NCBI RefSeq assembly: GCF_014201375.1
Contig: NZ_JACHDZ010000001.1
Location: 1,338,535-1,402,534 of the forward strand
Reading direction: 5' to 3'
DNA from: Tunturiibacter empetritectus
GTDB taxonomy: Bacteria > Acidobacteriota > Terriglobia > Terriglobales > Acidobacteriaceae
Length of the DNA stretch: 64,000 bases
Part shown: piece after piece, positions 32,991 to 43,600 of the stretch
How positions within the stretch are numbered: the stretch's first letter is position 1
Layout: each line of letters begins with the position of its first letter
The notes under the pieces: generated by a model
What the model was told of the DNA's origin: nothing
Databases searched by the model: none
Seen by the model: only the letters and a program-made list of their open reading frames with translations
Made by a program: the position numbers and the translations under genes

Positions 32991-33607
32991 CTGCAACCTC
33001 CGAGAACAGGAATGAAGCTCAAATGATCGCCTCCATCCTTGCAGGCAATACGCACGAGTTTCATGATCTGATCCAGCCATATGAGCGAAGCGTCTACAGC
33101 ATGGCGCTGTCGATGTTGCAGAACGAGGCGGATGCGGAGGACGCGGCGCAGGAGGCGTTTCTCAAGGCGTTCCGCAGTCTGGAGAAGTTTCGCGGCGAGG
33201 CGAAGTTCAGCACGTGGCTGATCAGCATTACTCTGAATGAGGCTCGGAGCCGGCTGCGGCGGAAGAAGACCGCGAAGACGGAGTCGCTGGATGAGTTGAA
33301 TGAAGGCGGGCATGTGTCGCCGGCGCTGCTGCGAGACTGGCGGGAGATTCCCTCCGAGGCCTTGGAGCGGCAGGAGGTACGGCTAATGCTCCAGGATGCG
33401 ATTGGCGATCTGCCGTTGATCTATCGCGAGGTTTTTGTGCTGCGTGATATGGAGGATTTGAGCGTCAACCAGTCGGCGGAGGCGCTTGGCATCAGTGTTG
33501 CAGCAGCAAAGGTGAGATTGCACCGGGCACGGCTGATGCTGCAGAAGCGGCTGGCTCCGCAGTTGAAACAGGTGATGCCGAAGCGGAGGTGGTTCCCATG
33601 GTTCTAG
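32987..33607 (+). CDS. ECF-family RNA polymerase sigma factor
   Basis: 206 residues from the ATG at 32987; an ATG at 32972 lies inside doxX. Region 2 is FHDLIQPYERSVYSMALSML...EDAAQEAFLKAFRSLEKFRGEAKFSTWLISITLNEARSRLRR. Region 4 is LPLIYREVFVLRDMEDLSVNQSAEALGISVAAAKVRLHRARLMLQ. The gene sits between doxX and a zinc-finger anti-sigma gene with overlaps on both sides. Four promoter-like sites of one type in the window (in front of doxX, bufA, the peroxiredoxin and msrB) are the likely targets. The signal is probably metal or oxidative stress in the envelope. Confidence 0.95.
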   Translation: MTATSENRNEAQMIASILAGNTHEFHDLIQPYERSVYSMALSMLQNEADAEDAAQEAFLKAFRSLEKFRGEAKFSTWLISITLNEARSRLRRKKTAKTESLDELNEGGHVSPALLRDWREIPSEALERQEVRLMLQDAIGDLPLIYREVFVLRDMEDLSVNQSAEALGISVAAAKVRLHRARLMLQKRLAPQLKQVMPKRRWFPWF

Positions 33608-33876
33608 AGTGCAAGCATGTGTGGGAGCATATCTCGGGCTATCTGGATGGGACTCTGGATGCGGCGGTGTTGGAGGATGTGCAGAAGCATCTGGAGCACT
33701 GCGAGATCTGTTCGGCGATTCTGGATTCGACGCGCAATATTCTGATCCTGACTGCCGATGAGCGGGTGTTTGAGCTGCCGCTGGGTTTTAGCGAGCGGCT
33801 TCATGCGAGGCTGGAGGCGGAGATGCAGGGATTCTCGTATAAACCTCGCGGGAGTGTGGAAGAGAGCGATGGCTGA
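33598..33876 (+). CDS. Zinc-finger (zf-HC2) anti-sigma factor, soluble
   Basis: 92 residues from the ATG at 33598, with GGAGG eight nt upstream; it overlaps the sigma gene by 10 bp. ECKHVWEHISGYLDGTLDAA...VQKHLEHCEICSAIL gives the HxxxCxxC zinc-binding anti-sigma domain, with a preceding Cys-Lys-His. No membrane helix follows, so this is a short cytoplasmic anti-sigma factor that may sense redox or metal directly through its Cys/His ligands. Confidence 0.88.
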   Translation: MVLECKHVWEHISGYLDGTLDAAVLEDVQKHLEHCEICSAILDSTRNILILTADERVFELPLGFSERLHARLEAEMQGFSYKPRGSVEESDG

Positions 33877-33901
33877 AGGGTTCGGCAATAGCTGGAGGAG
33901 T

Positions 33902-34366
33902 CTAACCGGCGTGGTGCATCATGATATGGAGGATGCTCTCGGCTGCGACCAGGAGCAGGGTGATGAGGGCGAGCGCGATCTGGAAGAACTCCGATCGACG
34001 CTGGCTGGGTGTGGCGGGCTGGATGCGCCACTGCGACGAAGGGCGGGCGCGCAGGGAGCGAATGCGCCAGAGGACGTAGAGGTTGATGAGGGAGCCGAGG
34101 GTGGCGAAGATCATCATGGGGATTCGGATGGCGTCTCGATGGAAGCCGGTGGGAGGCGGGTGAATGCCGAAGGATGCCGAGGCCAGGGCGCCGAGGCCTA
34201 TGGCAACGCGGACTCCGCTGAGGGCGATGACGGCGGTGCAGGCGCTCTGCAGCACGATGAATACGAGGCTGGTGGCGGTGACGAGCCAGGTTTTTCTGCT
34301 TTCTGGAGTTAGCGCAGCGGGTGGTAAGGCGGGCGTAACGACAGGGGAGCGTGTTTGTAGGGCCAT
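33902..34366 (-). CDS. Four-helix membrane protein, unknown function
   Basis: 154 residues. Hydrophobic segments lie at about 27-48 (TWLVTATSLVFIVLQSACTAVIAL), 52-68, 82-103 (IPMMIFATLGSLINLYVLWRI) and 128-150 (FFQIALALITLLLVAAESILHIMMH). Between helices 3 and 4 is an Arg-rich cytoplasmic loop. I do not recognise a family beyond general resemblance to small conserved membrane proteins. It is convergent with the anti-sigma gene, 25 bp apart, with no strong terminator between. Confidence 0.7.
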   Translation of the reverse strand: MALQTRSPVVTPALPPAALTPESRKTWLVTATSLVFIVLQSACTAVIALSGVRVAIGLGALASASFGIHPPPTGFHRDAIRIPMMIFATLGSLINLYVLWRIRSLRARPSSQWRIQPATPSQRRSEFFQIALALITLLLVAAESILHIMMHHAG

Positions 34367-34453
34367 CTGTTCCTCAAGGTATAGACGTAACAGACGGGTT
34401 GTCGAGGGGATGGGAGATCTTGTTGGCCGCTTTTTGCGGGAGTTCGGGACGGT

Positions 34454-35206
34454 TCACCAGGGATGGCTCAGGGGAAAGATGAGTTGTCGCAGGGGTAATT
34501 CAGGCGACTCGAATGATATTGCTGCGGCGGCTTCGATGTTCAGGGTCAAATCGCTGACGAAGAACAACTTCCCTTGATCGTCTGTGGATTGGCCGATACG
34601 AACGGGGTGCAGGTGTACTGATTCCAAGGATATGTCGAAGGACGCGAGGGAGGCGATGAGTCCGCGGCCGTCTGCTTTGAGAACTGCTTCCTTCCGGGTC
34701 CAGTAACGATAGAAGGTCTTGATGCGAGAGTGGGGATCGGCGATCGCTGCCAGGTACTGGTTTTCGCCTGACGTGAAGTTGTACTGGGCAACCTCCATGA
34801 TGTCGGTCGAGCGGTCGAAGTACTCCACATCCACTCCGACGGCGCCGGTGCGGGTAAGCGCAATGAGGATGGTGTCTTCGGAGTGAGCTACGTTGAAGGC
34901 GATGCTGTCTCCGTTGATGGGAGAGAGTTCAGGTTTTCCATGAACTCCGGTCGAGATTGGCAGAGAGCGGGGGTCCAGGCCGGAGGCGTTTCCGAGAAGG
35001 ATTCTCAGGCATGCTCGTCCAATGGAGAAGTGGTCCTGCACCCGTCCGGGCCGGCAACGGTTTGCATGGAGTTGTTCGGGTGGAGTGAGAAGCGGGGCGA
35101 AGCGGTCGTGCAGCCCCGTGGCACCGGCCAGATCGATCCGCCAGAGCTGCACTTCGCCGGTCTCGAGTGGCGGAAGGATATCGACCTGTTTCCAATCACT
35201 CGACAT
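34454..35206 (-). CDS. 4'-phosphopantetheinyl transferase (Sfp-type)
   Basis: 250 residues from the ATG at 35206; a TTG three codons earlier is also open. The Sfp-type signature is present: GVHGKPEL, IAFNVAHSEDTILIALTRTGAVGVDVEYFDR (GVDVE, metal site) and TFYRYWTRKEAVLKADGRGL (WxxKEAxxKA). The length is that of the two-lobed Sfp type. It transfers phosphopantetheine from CoA to carrier-protein serines and is needed to activate the PCP and ACP domains of the assembly line. It is encoded back-to-back with that operon, with 350 bp between the starts. Confidence 0.93.
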   Translation of the reverse strand: MSSDWKQVDILPPLETGEVQLWRIDLAGATGLHDRFAPLLTPPEQLHANRCRPGRVQDHFSIGRACLRILLGNASGLDPRSLPISTGVHGKPELSPINGDSIAFNVAHSEDTILIALTRTGAVGVDVEYFDRSTDIMEVAQYNFTSGENQYLAAIADPHSRIKTFYRYWTRKEAVLKADGRGLIASLASFDISLESVHLHPVRIGQSTDDQGKLFFVSDLTLNIEAAAAISFESPELPLRQLIFPLSHPW

Positions 35207-35425
35207 AAGAGACAACCGGGGGCGCGATGCAACTGTACTGCAATCATAACCACTTCTCTGAGTACTTAAGTTCTTCCCCGTTTGGAAGGCGTCGAAATGC
35301 TGGGAAATCTACAACTTTCAGGTATTTTCGGGCACGATTGTCTTCATCCATCTTTCGAATTATGCGTACAATTAGGCAACATGAACGGATTGACTTCGAG
35401 AGCTTCTGGCAGTACCTTTCGCTCA

Positions 35426-35447
35426 AGTTGCATCTATCAATGCAAGT
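35426..35447. promoter_or_regulatory. Inverted repeat upstream of the NRPS/PKS operon, possible operator
   Basis: AGTTGCAT, 6 nt, ATGCAAGT forms a 22-bp imperfect palindrome (7 of 8 positions) about 110 bp before the first NRPS start. A second pair, aattgat/atcaatt, lies at 35454-35490. The 350-bp gap (35207-35556) probably carries promoters for both the Sfp gene and the operon. The layout resembles LuxR- or TetR-type operators, but no regulator gene is adjacent. Confidence 0.4.
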
Positions 35448-35556
35448 ACAAGTAATTGATGGAGCGATGTCAGTGATGTTGCGATCAATTAGCCAATGCC
35501 GTCGGGCACTTTGAGTCAATTCGTCTTTGTTGCGGTTCTGATCTGCGTGGGGCTCA

Positions 35557-37602
35557 ATGGAGAACAATGGGCATGTTAAGAATTCGGCCATTGAGGGCGA
35601 GCGATTGATGGATCTTCGTCCCCAGGCTTCCGAGGTTCCGGGGAGCGGATTCGACGGAAGGGCGCTCGACACGATCGTCAGTGTCTTTGAGCGGGTGGCT
35701 GCGGCAAAATCGGACCAGGTTGCGATCGTCTGGGGAGAGGTTCGCTGGACCTACGGCCTGCTGAATGCGAGGGCGAACGAACTTGCCCGGCGGTTGCAGG
35801 AGCTTGGGGTTCGAACGGACTCGTTTGTTGCGATCTATCTGGACCGCTCGCCTGAGATGATCGTGGCAATACTCGGCATCCTTAAGGCTGGCGGCGCGTA
35901 TCTGCCCATCGACTTTGGCTATCCCAAGACCAGGGTTCTGGAGATGCTGGAGGACGCGAGACCGGTGGCGATCGTAACGACCGCAGCTCTTGCTTTGGGG
36001 GTGTCGGGAGAGTTGACTGCTTTGTCGGTGTCGGTTGTGGAGATGGAGGGTGGGTCTGTAACGCCGAATACTGGGACGCTGAAATCTGCGACGCCAAACT
36101 CTTCGGAGCCGAACAATCCGTCGTGCGTCGCGAGGGCGGAAGATTTAGCGTATCTGATGTACACCTCGGGATCGACTGGGAAGCCGAAGGGCGTGATGGT
36201 GACGCATAGGAATGTGCTTCGTCTTCTGGAGCAGACCGACGCGTGGTTTCACTTTGGAGCGAACGATGTCTGGACGATGTTTCACTCCATTGCGTTCGAC
36301 TTTTCGGTGTGGGAGATATGGGGACCGTTGTTGACGGGCGGGAGGCTAGTGATCGTGCCGTTCGCCGTGAGCCGCTCGCCGCGAGAGTTCTACGAGCTTC
36401 TCTCGAGGGAGCGGGTGACGGTGCTCAATCAGACGCCGTCGGCATTTTTTATGTTGATGCAGGTGGAGATCCAGGTGGAGCAGGACAGTGCGGTTCTGCC
36501 GCTGTCGCTGCGCGTGGTGATCTTCGGCGGGGAGGCTCTGCAGTATCGCAAGCTGGCTCCGTGGTTCCAGCGACATGGGGATACGGCTCCGCGTCTGGTG
36601 AATATGTACGGGATTACGGAGACGACAGTCCACGTGACCTACCGGCCGATTAGTGCGGGAGAGGCGGAGTCGGTGCAGGAGAGTCTGATTGGTGTGCCGA
36701 TACCGGATATGCAGCTTTATCTGCTCGATGAGGCGAAGAGGCCGGTGCAAGAGGGGGAATTGGGCGAGCTTTATGTGGGCGGGGGCGGGGTGACGCGCGG
36801 CTATCTTAATCGTCCGCAGTTGAACGCGGAACGGTTTATCGACGACTGTTTTGGGTCGGTGGCTGGTGCCCGGCTGTATCGCACGGGCGACCTTGCGCGG
36901 ATTCGTCCTGATGGCGAGATGGTGTATCTCGGCCGAAACGATAGCCAGGTGAAGATCAACGGGTTTCGCATCGAGCTGGGAGAGGTCGAGGCTGCGCTGG
37001 CGGAAACGCCGGGGGTGAAGCAGTCGTGCGTAGTGGCGCTTACGGATAAGACAGGGACTCAGCGGCTGGCGGCTTATTTTGTTGCGGCTCCGGGTATTGA
37101 AGTGACCGCCAGGATGCTTGGCGAGTTTTTTGTTTCGAAGATGCCTGCCCAGATGAGGCCTTCTTCGTACACCGCGTTGAAGGAACTTCCTCTGACCGTG
37201 AACGGCAAGCTGGATGTCGCTGCATTGCCTGCTCCTTCGGTGGGGTCGGCTGGCGTCATTGAGGCGGGTTCGAACTCGCAGTCGCTATCTGAGACCGAGG
37301 AGCGCGTGTCGCGAGTGTTCACCGATGTACTCGATCTGCAAGGGATTGGCTTGGACGATAATTTTTTCGATTCGGGGGGGACATCCCTGCTGCTGATTAG
37401 TGCTCATCTGCGGTTGCAGGCGCAGTTCGAACGGCTGATTCCGATTACGGTGATGTTCGAGTGCCCGACAGTGCGTTCGTTGGCGAAGCGCCTTTCGACC
37501 AATGGAACTTCGGCTTCGGAGAAAGATGCAATTCAACAGCAGGCTCAGAAGGCCAGAGGTGCGTTCGCGCGGGCTAGGGCGACGAAGGGTGTGGCGTCAT
37601 GA
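35557..37602 (+). CDS. NRPS loading module: adenylation domain (threonine code) + peptidyl carrier
   Basis: 681 residues. The A domain (about 30-545) has A3 YTSGSTGKPKG, A4 FDFSVWE, A5 NMYGITETTV, A7 YRTGDLAR, A8 RIELGEVE and A10 NGKLD. Residues lining the pocket, by alignment to GrsA, read D-F-W-N-I-G-M-V-H plus Lys, the classical L-threonine code. A PCP follows at about 575-650 (DDNFFDSGGTSLLL, with the Ser that is phosphopantetheinylated). There is no condensation domain, so this starts the chain. The stop overlaps the next gene's ATG by ATGA. The start at 35557 is the best ATG, but its ribosome-binding site is weak. Confidence 0.93.
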   Translation: MENNGHVKNSAIEGERLMDLRPQASEVPGSGFDGRALDTIVSVFERVAAAKSDQVAIVWGEVRWTYGLLNARANELARRLQELGVRTDSFVAIYLDRSPEMIVAILGILKAGGAYLPIDFGYPKTRVLEMLEDARPVAIVTTAALALGVSGELTALSVSVVEMEGGSVTPNTGTLKSATPNSSEPNNPSCVARAEDLAYLMYTSGSTGKPKGVMVTHRNVLRLLEQTDAWFHFGANDVWTMFHSIAFDFSVWEIWGPLLTGGRLVIVPFAVSRSPREFYELLSRERVTVLNQTPSAFFMLMQVEIQVEQDSAVLPLSLRVVIFGGEALQYRKLAPWFQRHGDTAPRLVNMYGITETTVHVTYRPISAGEAESVQESLIGVPIPDMQLYLLDEAKRPVQEGELGELYVGGGGVTRGYLNRPQLNAERFIDDCFGSVAGARLYRTGDLARIRPDGEMVYLGRNDSQVKINGFRIELGEVEAALAETPGVKQSCVVALTDKTGTQRLAAYFVAAPGIEVTARMLGEFFVSKMPAQMRPSSYTALKELPLTVNGKLDVAALPAPSVGSAGVIEAGSNSQSLSETEERVSRVFTDVLDLQGIGLDDNFFDSGGTSLLLISAHLRLQAQFERLIPITVMFECPTVRSLAKRLSTNGTSASEKDAIQQQAQKARGAFARARATKGVAS

Positions 37603-40600
37603 GTGAGCTGAATCAAGCAACACCTACGACTGACGCGAATGCGGGCGAGGAGCAGTTGCTGGACTGCGTTGCAATCATCGGCATGTCGGGACGGTTCCCC
37701 GGAGCGCCGGATGTAGATGCGTTCTGGCAGAATGTCGCTGCCGGGAAGGTCACGATCTCTCACTTTTCTCCGTCTGAACTGGAGGCGAGAAATAGCGCAG
37801 GGCTCGAGCATGGCTCGGACTATGTTGCTGCGCGCGGTGTGCTCGATGACCCGGGGATGTTCGACGCTGAGTTCTTTGGCATATCGCCGCGCGATGCCGA
37901 GAGCATGGATCCGCAGCATCGGATATTTCTCGAGACATGCTGGAATGCGCTGGAAGATGCGGGCTATGACCAGTCGACCTATGCGGGGCAGATTGGACTC
38001 TTCGGTGGGTGCAGCCTCAATACCTATCTGTTGGCGAATCTTTGCCGCGATAGAGCGTTTATCGATGAGGTGACGGGAAACTATCAGGTTGGCGAGTTTC
38101 GATCGTTCATGGGGAACGACAAAGACTTCCTGACGACACGGGTTGCCTACAAGTTGAACTTGCGTGGGCCGTGCATCAGCGTGGCTTCGGCGTGTGCTAC
38201 TTCGCTGGTTGCAGTCGCCCAGGCGAGTCAGAGCCTGCTGAACTACCAGTGCGATATGGCGTTGGCGGGTGGTGTTTCGGTGACGTTTCCGCAGAGACGG
38301 GGGCATCTGTACTCGGAAGGAAGCATCGGATCGAAGGATGGCTTCTGCAGGCCCTTCGATGCTGCCGCCACTGGTACGGTCTTTAGCCATGGCGCAGGTG
38401 CGGTTCTGCTGAAGCGGTTGGAGGATGCCATTGCCGACCGCGACCATATCACGGCTGTGATTCGCGGGTTTGGAGTAAATAACGACGGCTCCATGAAGGC
38501 TGGATACATGGCTCCGGGTGTGGACGGACAGTCGGGTGTGATTGCTGCGGCACAGGCGATGTCTGGTGTCGATGCGCGCACGATTACTTACATTGAAGCT
38601 CATGGAACGGCGACGCCGCTGGGCGATCCGATTGAGGTTGCAGCGCTGACGAAGGCGTTTCGCTTAAGTACACAGGCGTCGGGCTTCTGCGCGATTGGTA
38701 CGGCGAAGGCGAACGTAGGGCATCTGGATGCTGCCGCGGGAGTTGCGGGAGTGATTAAGACGGCGCTCTCTTTGAATAAAGCGACGCTGCCTCCTTTGGC
38801 CAACTTCGAGAGTGCTAATCCGAACATCGACTTTGAGAATTCGCCGTTCTATGTCAATCGTGAGTTGAGTCCATGGCGATCCGATGGGCCGCGACGAGCA
38901 GGGGTGAGCGCCTTCGGCGTTGGCGGCGTGAATGCGCATGTGGTGTTGGAAGAGCCGCCTGCATTGCAGCCTACGACAGCTTCCTTGCGTTCGGCTCAGT
39001 TGCTCTGTGTTTCGGCGAGATCGCAGTCCGCGCTGCAGGTTGCTATCGGCAATCTTGCTCGATACATCAAAGAGCACCCTGAAGTTTCGCTCGAAGATAT
39101 TGGCTACACGCTTGCGATCGGAAGAAAGGCGTTCGATCACCGCGCTGCGTTTGTGTGTGCAGGCGCTGAAGATGCCATTGCGAAACTTTCGTCAGCCAAA
39201 CCGGAGGCCAATCGAGTTGTGCCGGCAAAGCGGCCGGAGGCTGTGTTCCTGTTTCCGGGGCAGGGGTCGCAGTTCGCGGGCATGGGTGCCTGGTTATATA
39301 AGAGCGAACCGTTGTACCGTCGCGAGGTAGACGAGTGTTGCGAGATTCTGCAGCCTTTGCTTGGCCTCGACCTTCGCGAGATTCTCTTTCCGGTGGATGT
39401 GACGGCACCGGAGGCCGCAGAGAGGATTCAGCAGACGCAGTTCGCGCAGACCGGAATCTTCGTGACGGAGTTCGCAATGGCGAAGCTCTGGCAGGCATGG
39501 GGGATTGAACCGCGTGCCTGTGCGGGCCACAGTATTGGAGAGTATGTAGCAGCTGTTCTTGCTGGTGTTATGAGCCGCGAAGATGCTCTGCGGCTGGTGA
39601 GCATTCGCGGGCGGACGATGCAGGAGATGCCCCGCGGAGCCATGGTGAGCGTGCGGCTCAGCGAGTCGGAGCTTCAGCAGTATCTTGGTGATGATATTTC
39701 GCTCGCTGCGCTAAATGCTCCGAAGCTAAGCGTGCTGGCTGGTCCGCTTGAGGCCGTTGAGAGGTTGGAGAAGAGGATGACTGCGGATGGAGCGCTCTTC
39801 CGCAGGCTGCGCACCTCGCACGCGTTTCATTCGTCGATGATGGATCCGATGCTGGCGGGATTTGAGGCGGAGGTTGCCAAAGTTACGCTGCACCGTCCCG
39901 TTCGCCCTTATGTTTCGAGCTTCACCGGGACATGGATCGAACCGGAACAGGCGACGAGTCCGCGCTTCTGGGCTGATCAGGTTCGCAATCCTGTCCGCTT
40001 CGCCGATGCGTTGAAGACGTTGATGGCAACTCCGCAGATTTTGCTGGAGGTCGGGCCGGGAAATACGCTGGCTACGCTTGCGCGTCAACAGCCCAATAGC
40101 AGTGCAGCCGTTATCGTCTCTTCGCTTGCGCAGCGAGATGAACAGTCTCCCGTGGAGGCTGGATCTCTCCAGGAGGCGCTTGGGCAACTCTGGATTGCGG
40201 GGGTGACGCCTGACTGGACGAAGGTGTATGCAGAGGAGAGGCGGCAACGAGTCTCACTGCCAACCTATCCTTTTGAACGCAAGCTGTATTGGGTGGAGCC
40301 GCCGCCATTTGAGGCAGGCTCGCAACCTATCGAATTACCAATCATTTCTAAAGCAGAAATGCTCAATACAGAACGCGGCGGTGAAGTTGTTCCCGCCGCA
40401 ATTGAACCGTTGAAAGAGGCACCAATGCAAGAACGCAAGCTGCGTCTGCAGCCGATTGTTTCAGAGGTCTTTACACAGTTGAGCGGGATCGAAGTGACCC
40501 CGGATCAGGTCGATCATCAGTTTCTGGAGCTTGGACTTGACTCGCTGTTTCTCACTCAGGCGACGCAAGGCATTCAGAAGAAGTTCGGCGTGAAGCTGAC

Positions 40601-43600
40601 CTTTCGCCAGATCATGGAGCAGTACTCCACGATTGCGAGTCTTTCCAGCTATCTGGATAGCGTTCTTCCGCAGGATGCGTTTCCAGCGGCGGCGCAGGTT
40701 CAAGCTGCTCCCGTGCAGATAGCGGCTACTCCCGCCAGCGTCTCCGCTCCGGTCGCGACCTTCTCGAACTCGGCCTCGTCGGTCCCTGCAGGGTCTGCGG
40801 TTGAGCGGCTCTTTAGTGAGCAGATGGCGATGATGTCGAAGGTCTTTGAGCAGCAGATGGCAGCCTTGCGCGGAACAACGGGATCGCCGGCGGCTGCGGT
40901 TGCTTCGGCGCCGCCAGAGGTGACGGCGGCTACGCCTGTTGTTGCCACTGCTCCGTCATCATCACCGACATCGACAGGAGAGACGGCTGAGGTCAAGCAT
41001 GGATCTTACAGGCCGCTGCAACCGCGGGTTCAACAGGATCTTGACGGCGATCAGCAAAAGTATCTCGATACACTCCTTGCGAAGTATCAGAAGAAGACAC
41101 CTGGGTCCAAGCGATTGACAGACAAGGCGCGGGTTCATCTCGCCGATCCTCGTGCGGTTGCCGGTTTCAGGCCACAGTGGAAGGAGATGGTCTACCCACT
41201 GGTGACTGAGCGTGCCAAAGGTTCGAGGATCTGGGACGTCGATGGCAATGAGTACATCGATATCGTGAATGGCTACGGGGCGATCATGTTCGGGCACTCT
41301 CCGCAGTTTGTGCTGGACGCTGTTCACAAACAGATTGAAGAAGGCGTTGCCATCGGGCCGCAATCTCCGCTGGCGGGTGAAGTTGCGGCGCAAATATGCG
41401 AGCTGACGGGAAACGATCGGGTGACCTTCTGTAACACCGGATCGGAAGCGGTGATGGCGGCTATTCGCGTGGCTCGCACGGTTACGGGACGCGATCGCAT
41501 TATTTATTTCGCTGGCGATTATCACGGGACGTTTGATGAGGTTCTCGTTCGCAATACACCACGGGGAACGGTGCCGCTCGCGCCAGGCATTCCACTTGCG
41601 AATACGGGAAATGTGGTTGTGCTGGAGTATGGGGCCGATGCTTCACTTGAGTACATTCGCAAGAATGCGAGTGAGATCGCTGCTGTCTTGATCGAGCCGG
41701 TGCAGACGCGTAATCCTGGTCTGCAACCGATTGCTTTCATCAAAACTGTAAGACAGATTACGGAGCAGGCAGAGATTGCACTGATCATCGATGAGGTCGT
41801 CACAGGGTTCAGACTTGCTCCCGGCGGCGTGCAGGAGACCTTTGGGGTGCGAGCCGATCTTGCAACGTATGGCAAGGTGATCGGCGGCGGGTATCCGATT
41901 GGGGTGCTCTCGGGTAAGGCGCAGTTTATGGATGCGCTCGATGGTGGAGCCTGGCAGTACGGCGATGCTTCAATCCCTGAGGTTGGCGTGACCTTCTTCG
42001 CTGGAACATTCGTTCGACACCCACAGGCGCTCGCCGCGGCACGTGCGGTTCTCAATCATCTGAAGGCTGCTGGGCCACAGCTTCAACTTGATCTGAATCG
42101 AAAGACCGCTGAGATGGCGACGCGGCTGGATAACTTTTTCGTTGAGCGAGGGGCTCCGAGCCGGATCCATCACTTCGCGTCGTGGTTTTACTTCACCTTC
42201 CACGGTGACGCTCGACTAGGCAGTCTGCTGTACTACGCGATGCGGGAGAAGGGAATTCACATTCAGGAAGGCTATCCCTGCTTCCTTACGACGGCGCACA
42301 CAGACGCGGATCTGCAAACCGTTGAGGACGTATTCCGTGAGACGGTCGAAGAGATGCAGTCCAGCAACGCGCTTCCCAGCCACGGGGAGCACCAGAGTCA
42401 TACGGTTGTAGCGCCGGTGTCTGCGATGCATCCTGCGGCTCTGAAGGATCCTCCTGCAAAGGTTCCGATCACTGAAGCGCAGCGAGAGATCTACTTCGCG
42501 GCTGCGCTGGGTGATGAGGTGAACTGTGCGTTCAATGAGTCGGTGACGCTTCGTTTGCGCGGCGAGGTTGATGAACGAGCACTGAAGCAGGCGCTTGAAT
42601 CAGTGTTTGCGCGACACGATGCCCTGCGCAGCACTATCAGTGAGGATGGCGAGTCGATATTGATTGCTCCGGTCTTTCAAGGCGCTGTCGAACAGGTGGA
42701 TCTTTCTTCCGCGGCAGATGCCTCTCGAGAGCAGACGCTGCATGAGGCGATTGAGAGGGAGGGGAGGATACCCTTCTCGCTTACGGAGGGTCCGCTTGCG
42801 CGCGCAACGATCTTCAAGATGTCAGCCGATGAAACTGTGCTGCTCTTTACGGGGCATCATATTGTTCTGGATGGATGGTCTGTGAACCAACTATTCGAAG
42901 AGATCAGCAAGTTCTACAGTGCGAAGGGTAGCGCGAGCGAAAAGCTGCTTCCTCTGCTTCCGTTCAGTAGTTATGCAGTTCAGGAGCAGACCCGTCAGAA
43001 GTCAGGTGAGTTTGCGGACAATGAAGCTTACTGGGTCAATAAGTTTTCCGGCCTAGCACCGGTGCTCGATCTGCCGACCGACAGACCCCGCCCGGTGAAT
43101 AAGACCTACCATGGAGAGACATTGAAGGGCAGTCTCGGGCCCGCTCTGTATATGGATTTGAAGGGTGCAAGCGCGCGGCTGGGTTGCACGCTTTATGTCA
43201 CTTTGCTCTCGGGCTTTCAACTTTTGCTGCATCGTTTGACCCGTCAGCCGGAGGTCGTGGTTGGGATCTCCACGGCGGGGCAGGCTCTGTTTCAGAATGC
43301 TAGTCTCGTCGGACATTGCGTTCACTTTCTGCCGATGCTGAGCCAGTTGACAGAGGCGGAGACGGTGAAGAGTCATCTTGCTGCGACTCGCAATGTCCTC
43401 TTCGATGCGTTCGATCATCAGGAGTTTACTTACGGCAGCCTGCTTCACAAGCTTTCGATTCCGCGAGATGCGGGGCGGCTACCGCTGATCGAGGTTCAAT
43501 TTAACCTTGAAAAGATCGGAGCGCGTATTGGCTTTGATGGCCTGTCGGCGGAGATCAAAGCAAACCCGAAGCAGTTTGTAAATACGGATATGTTCCTGAA

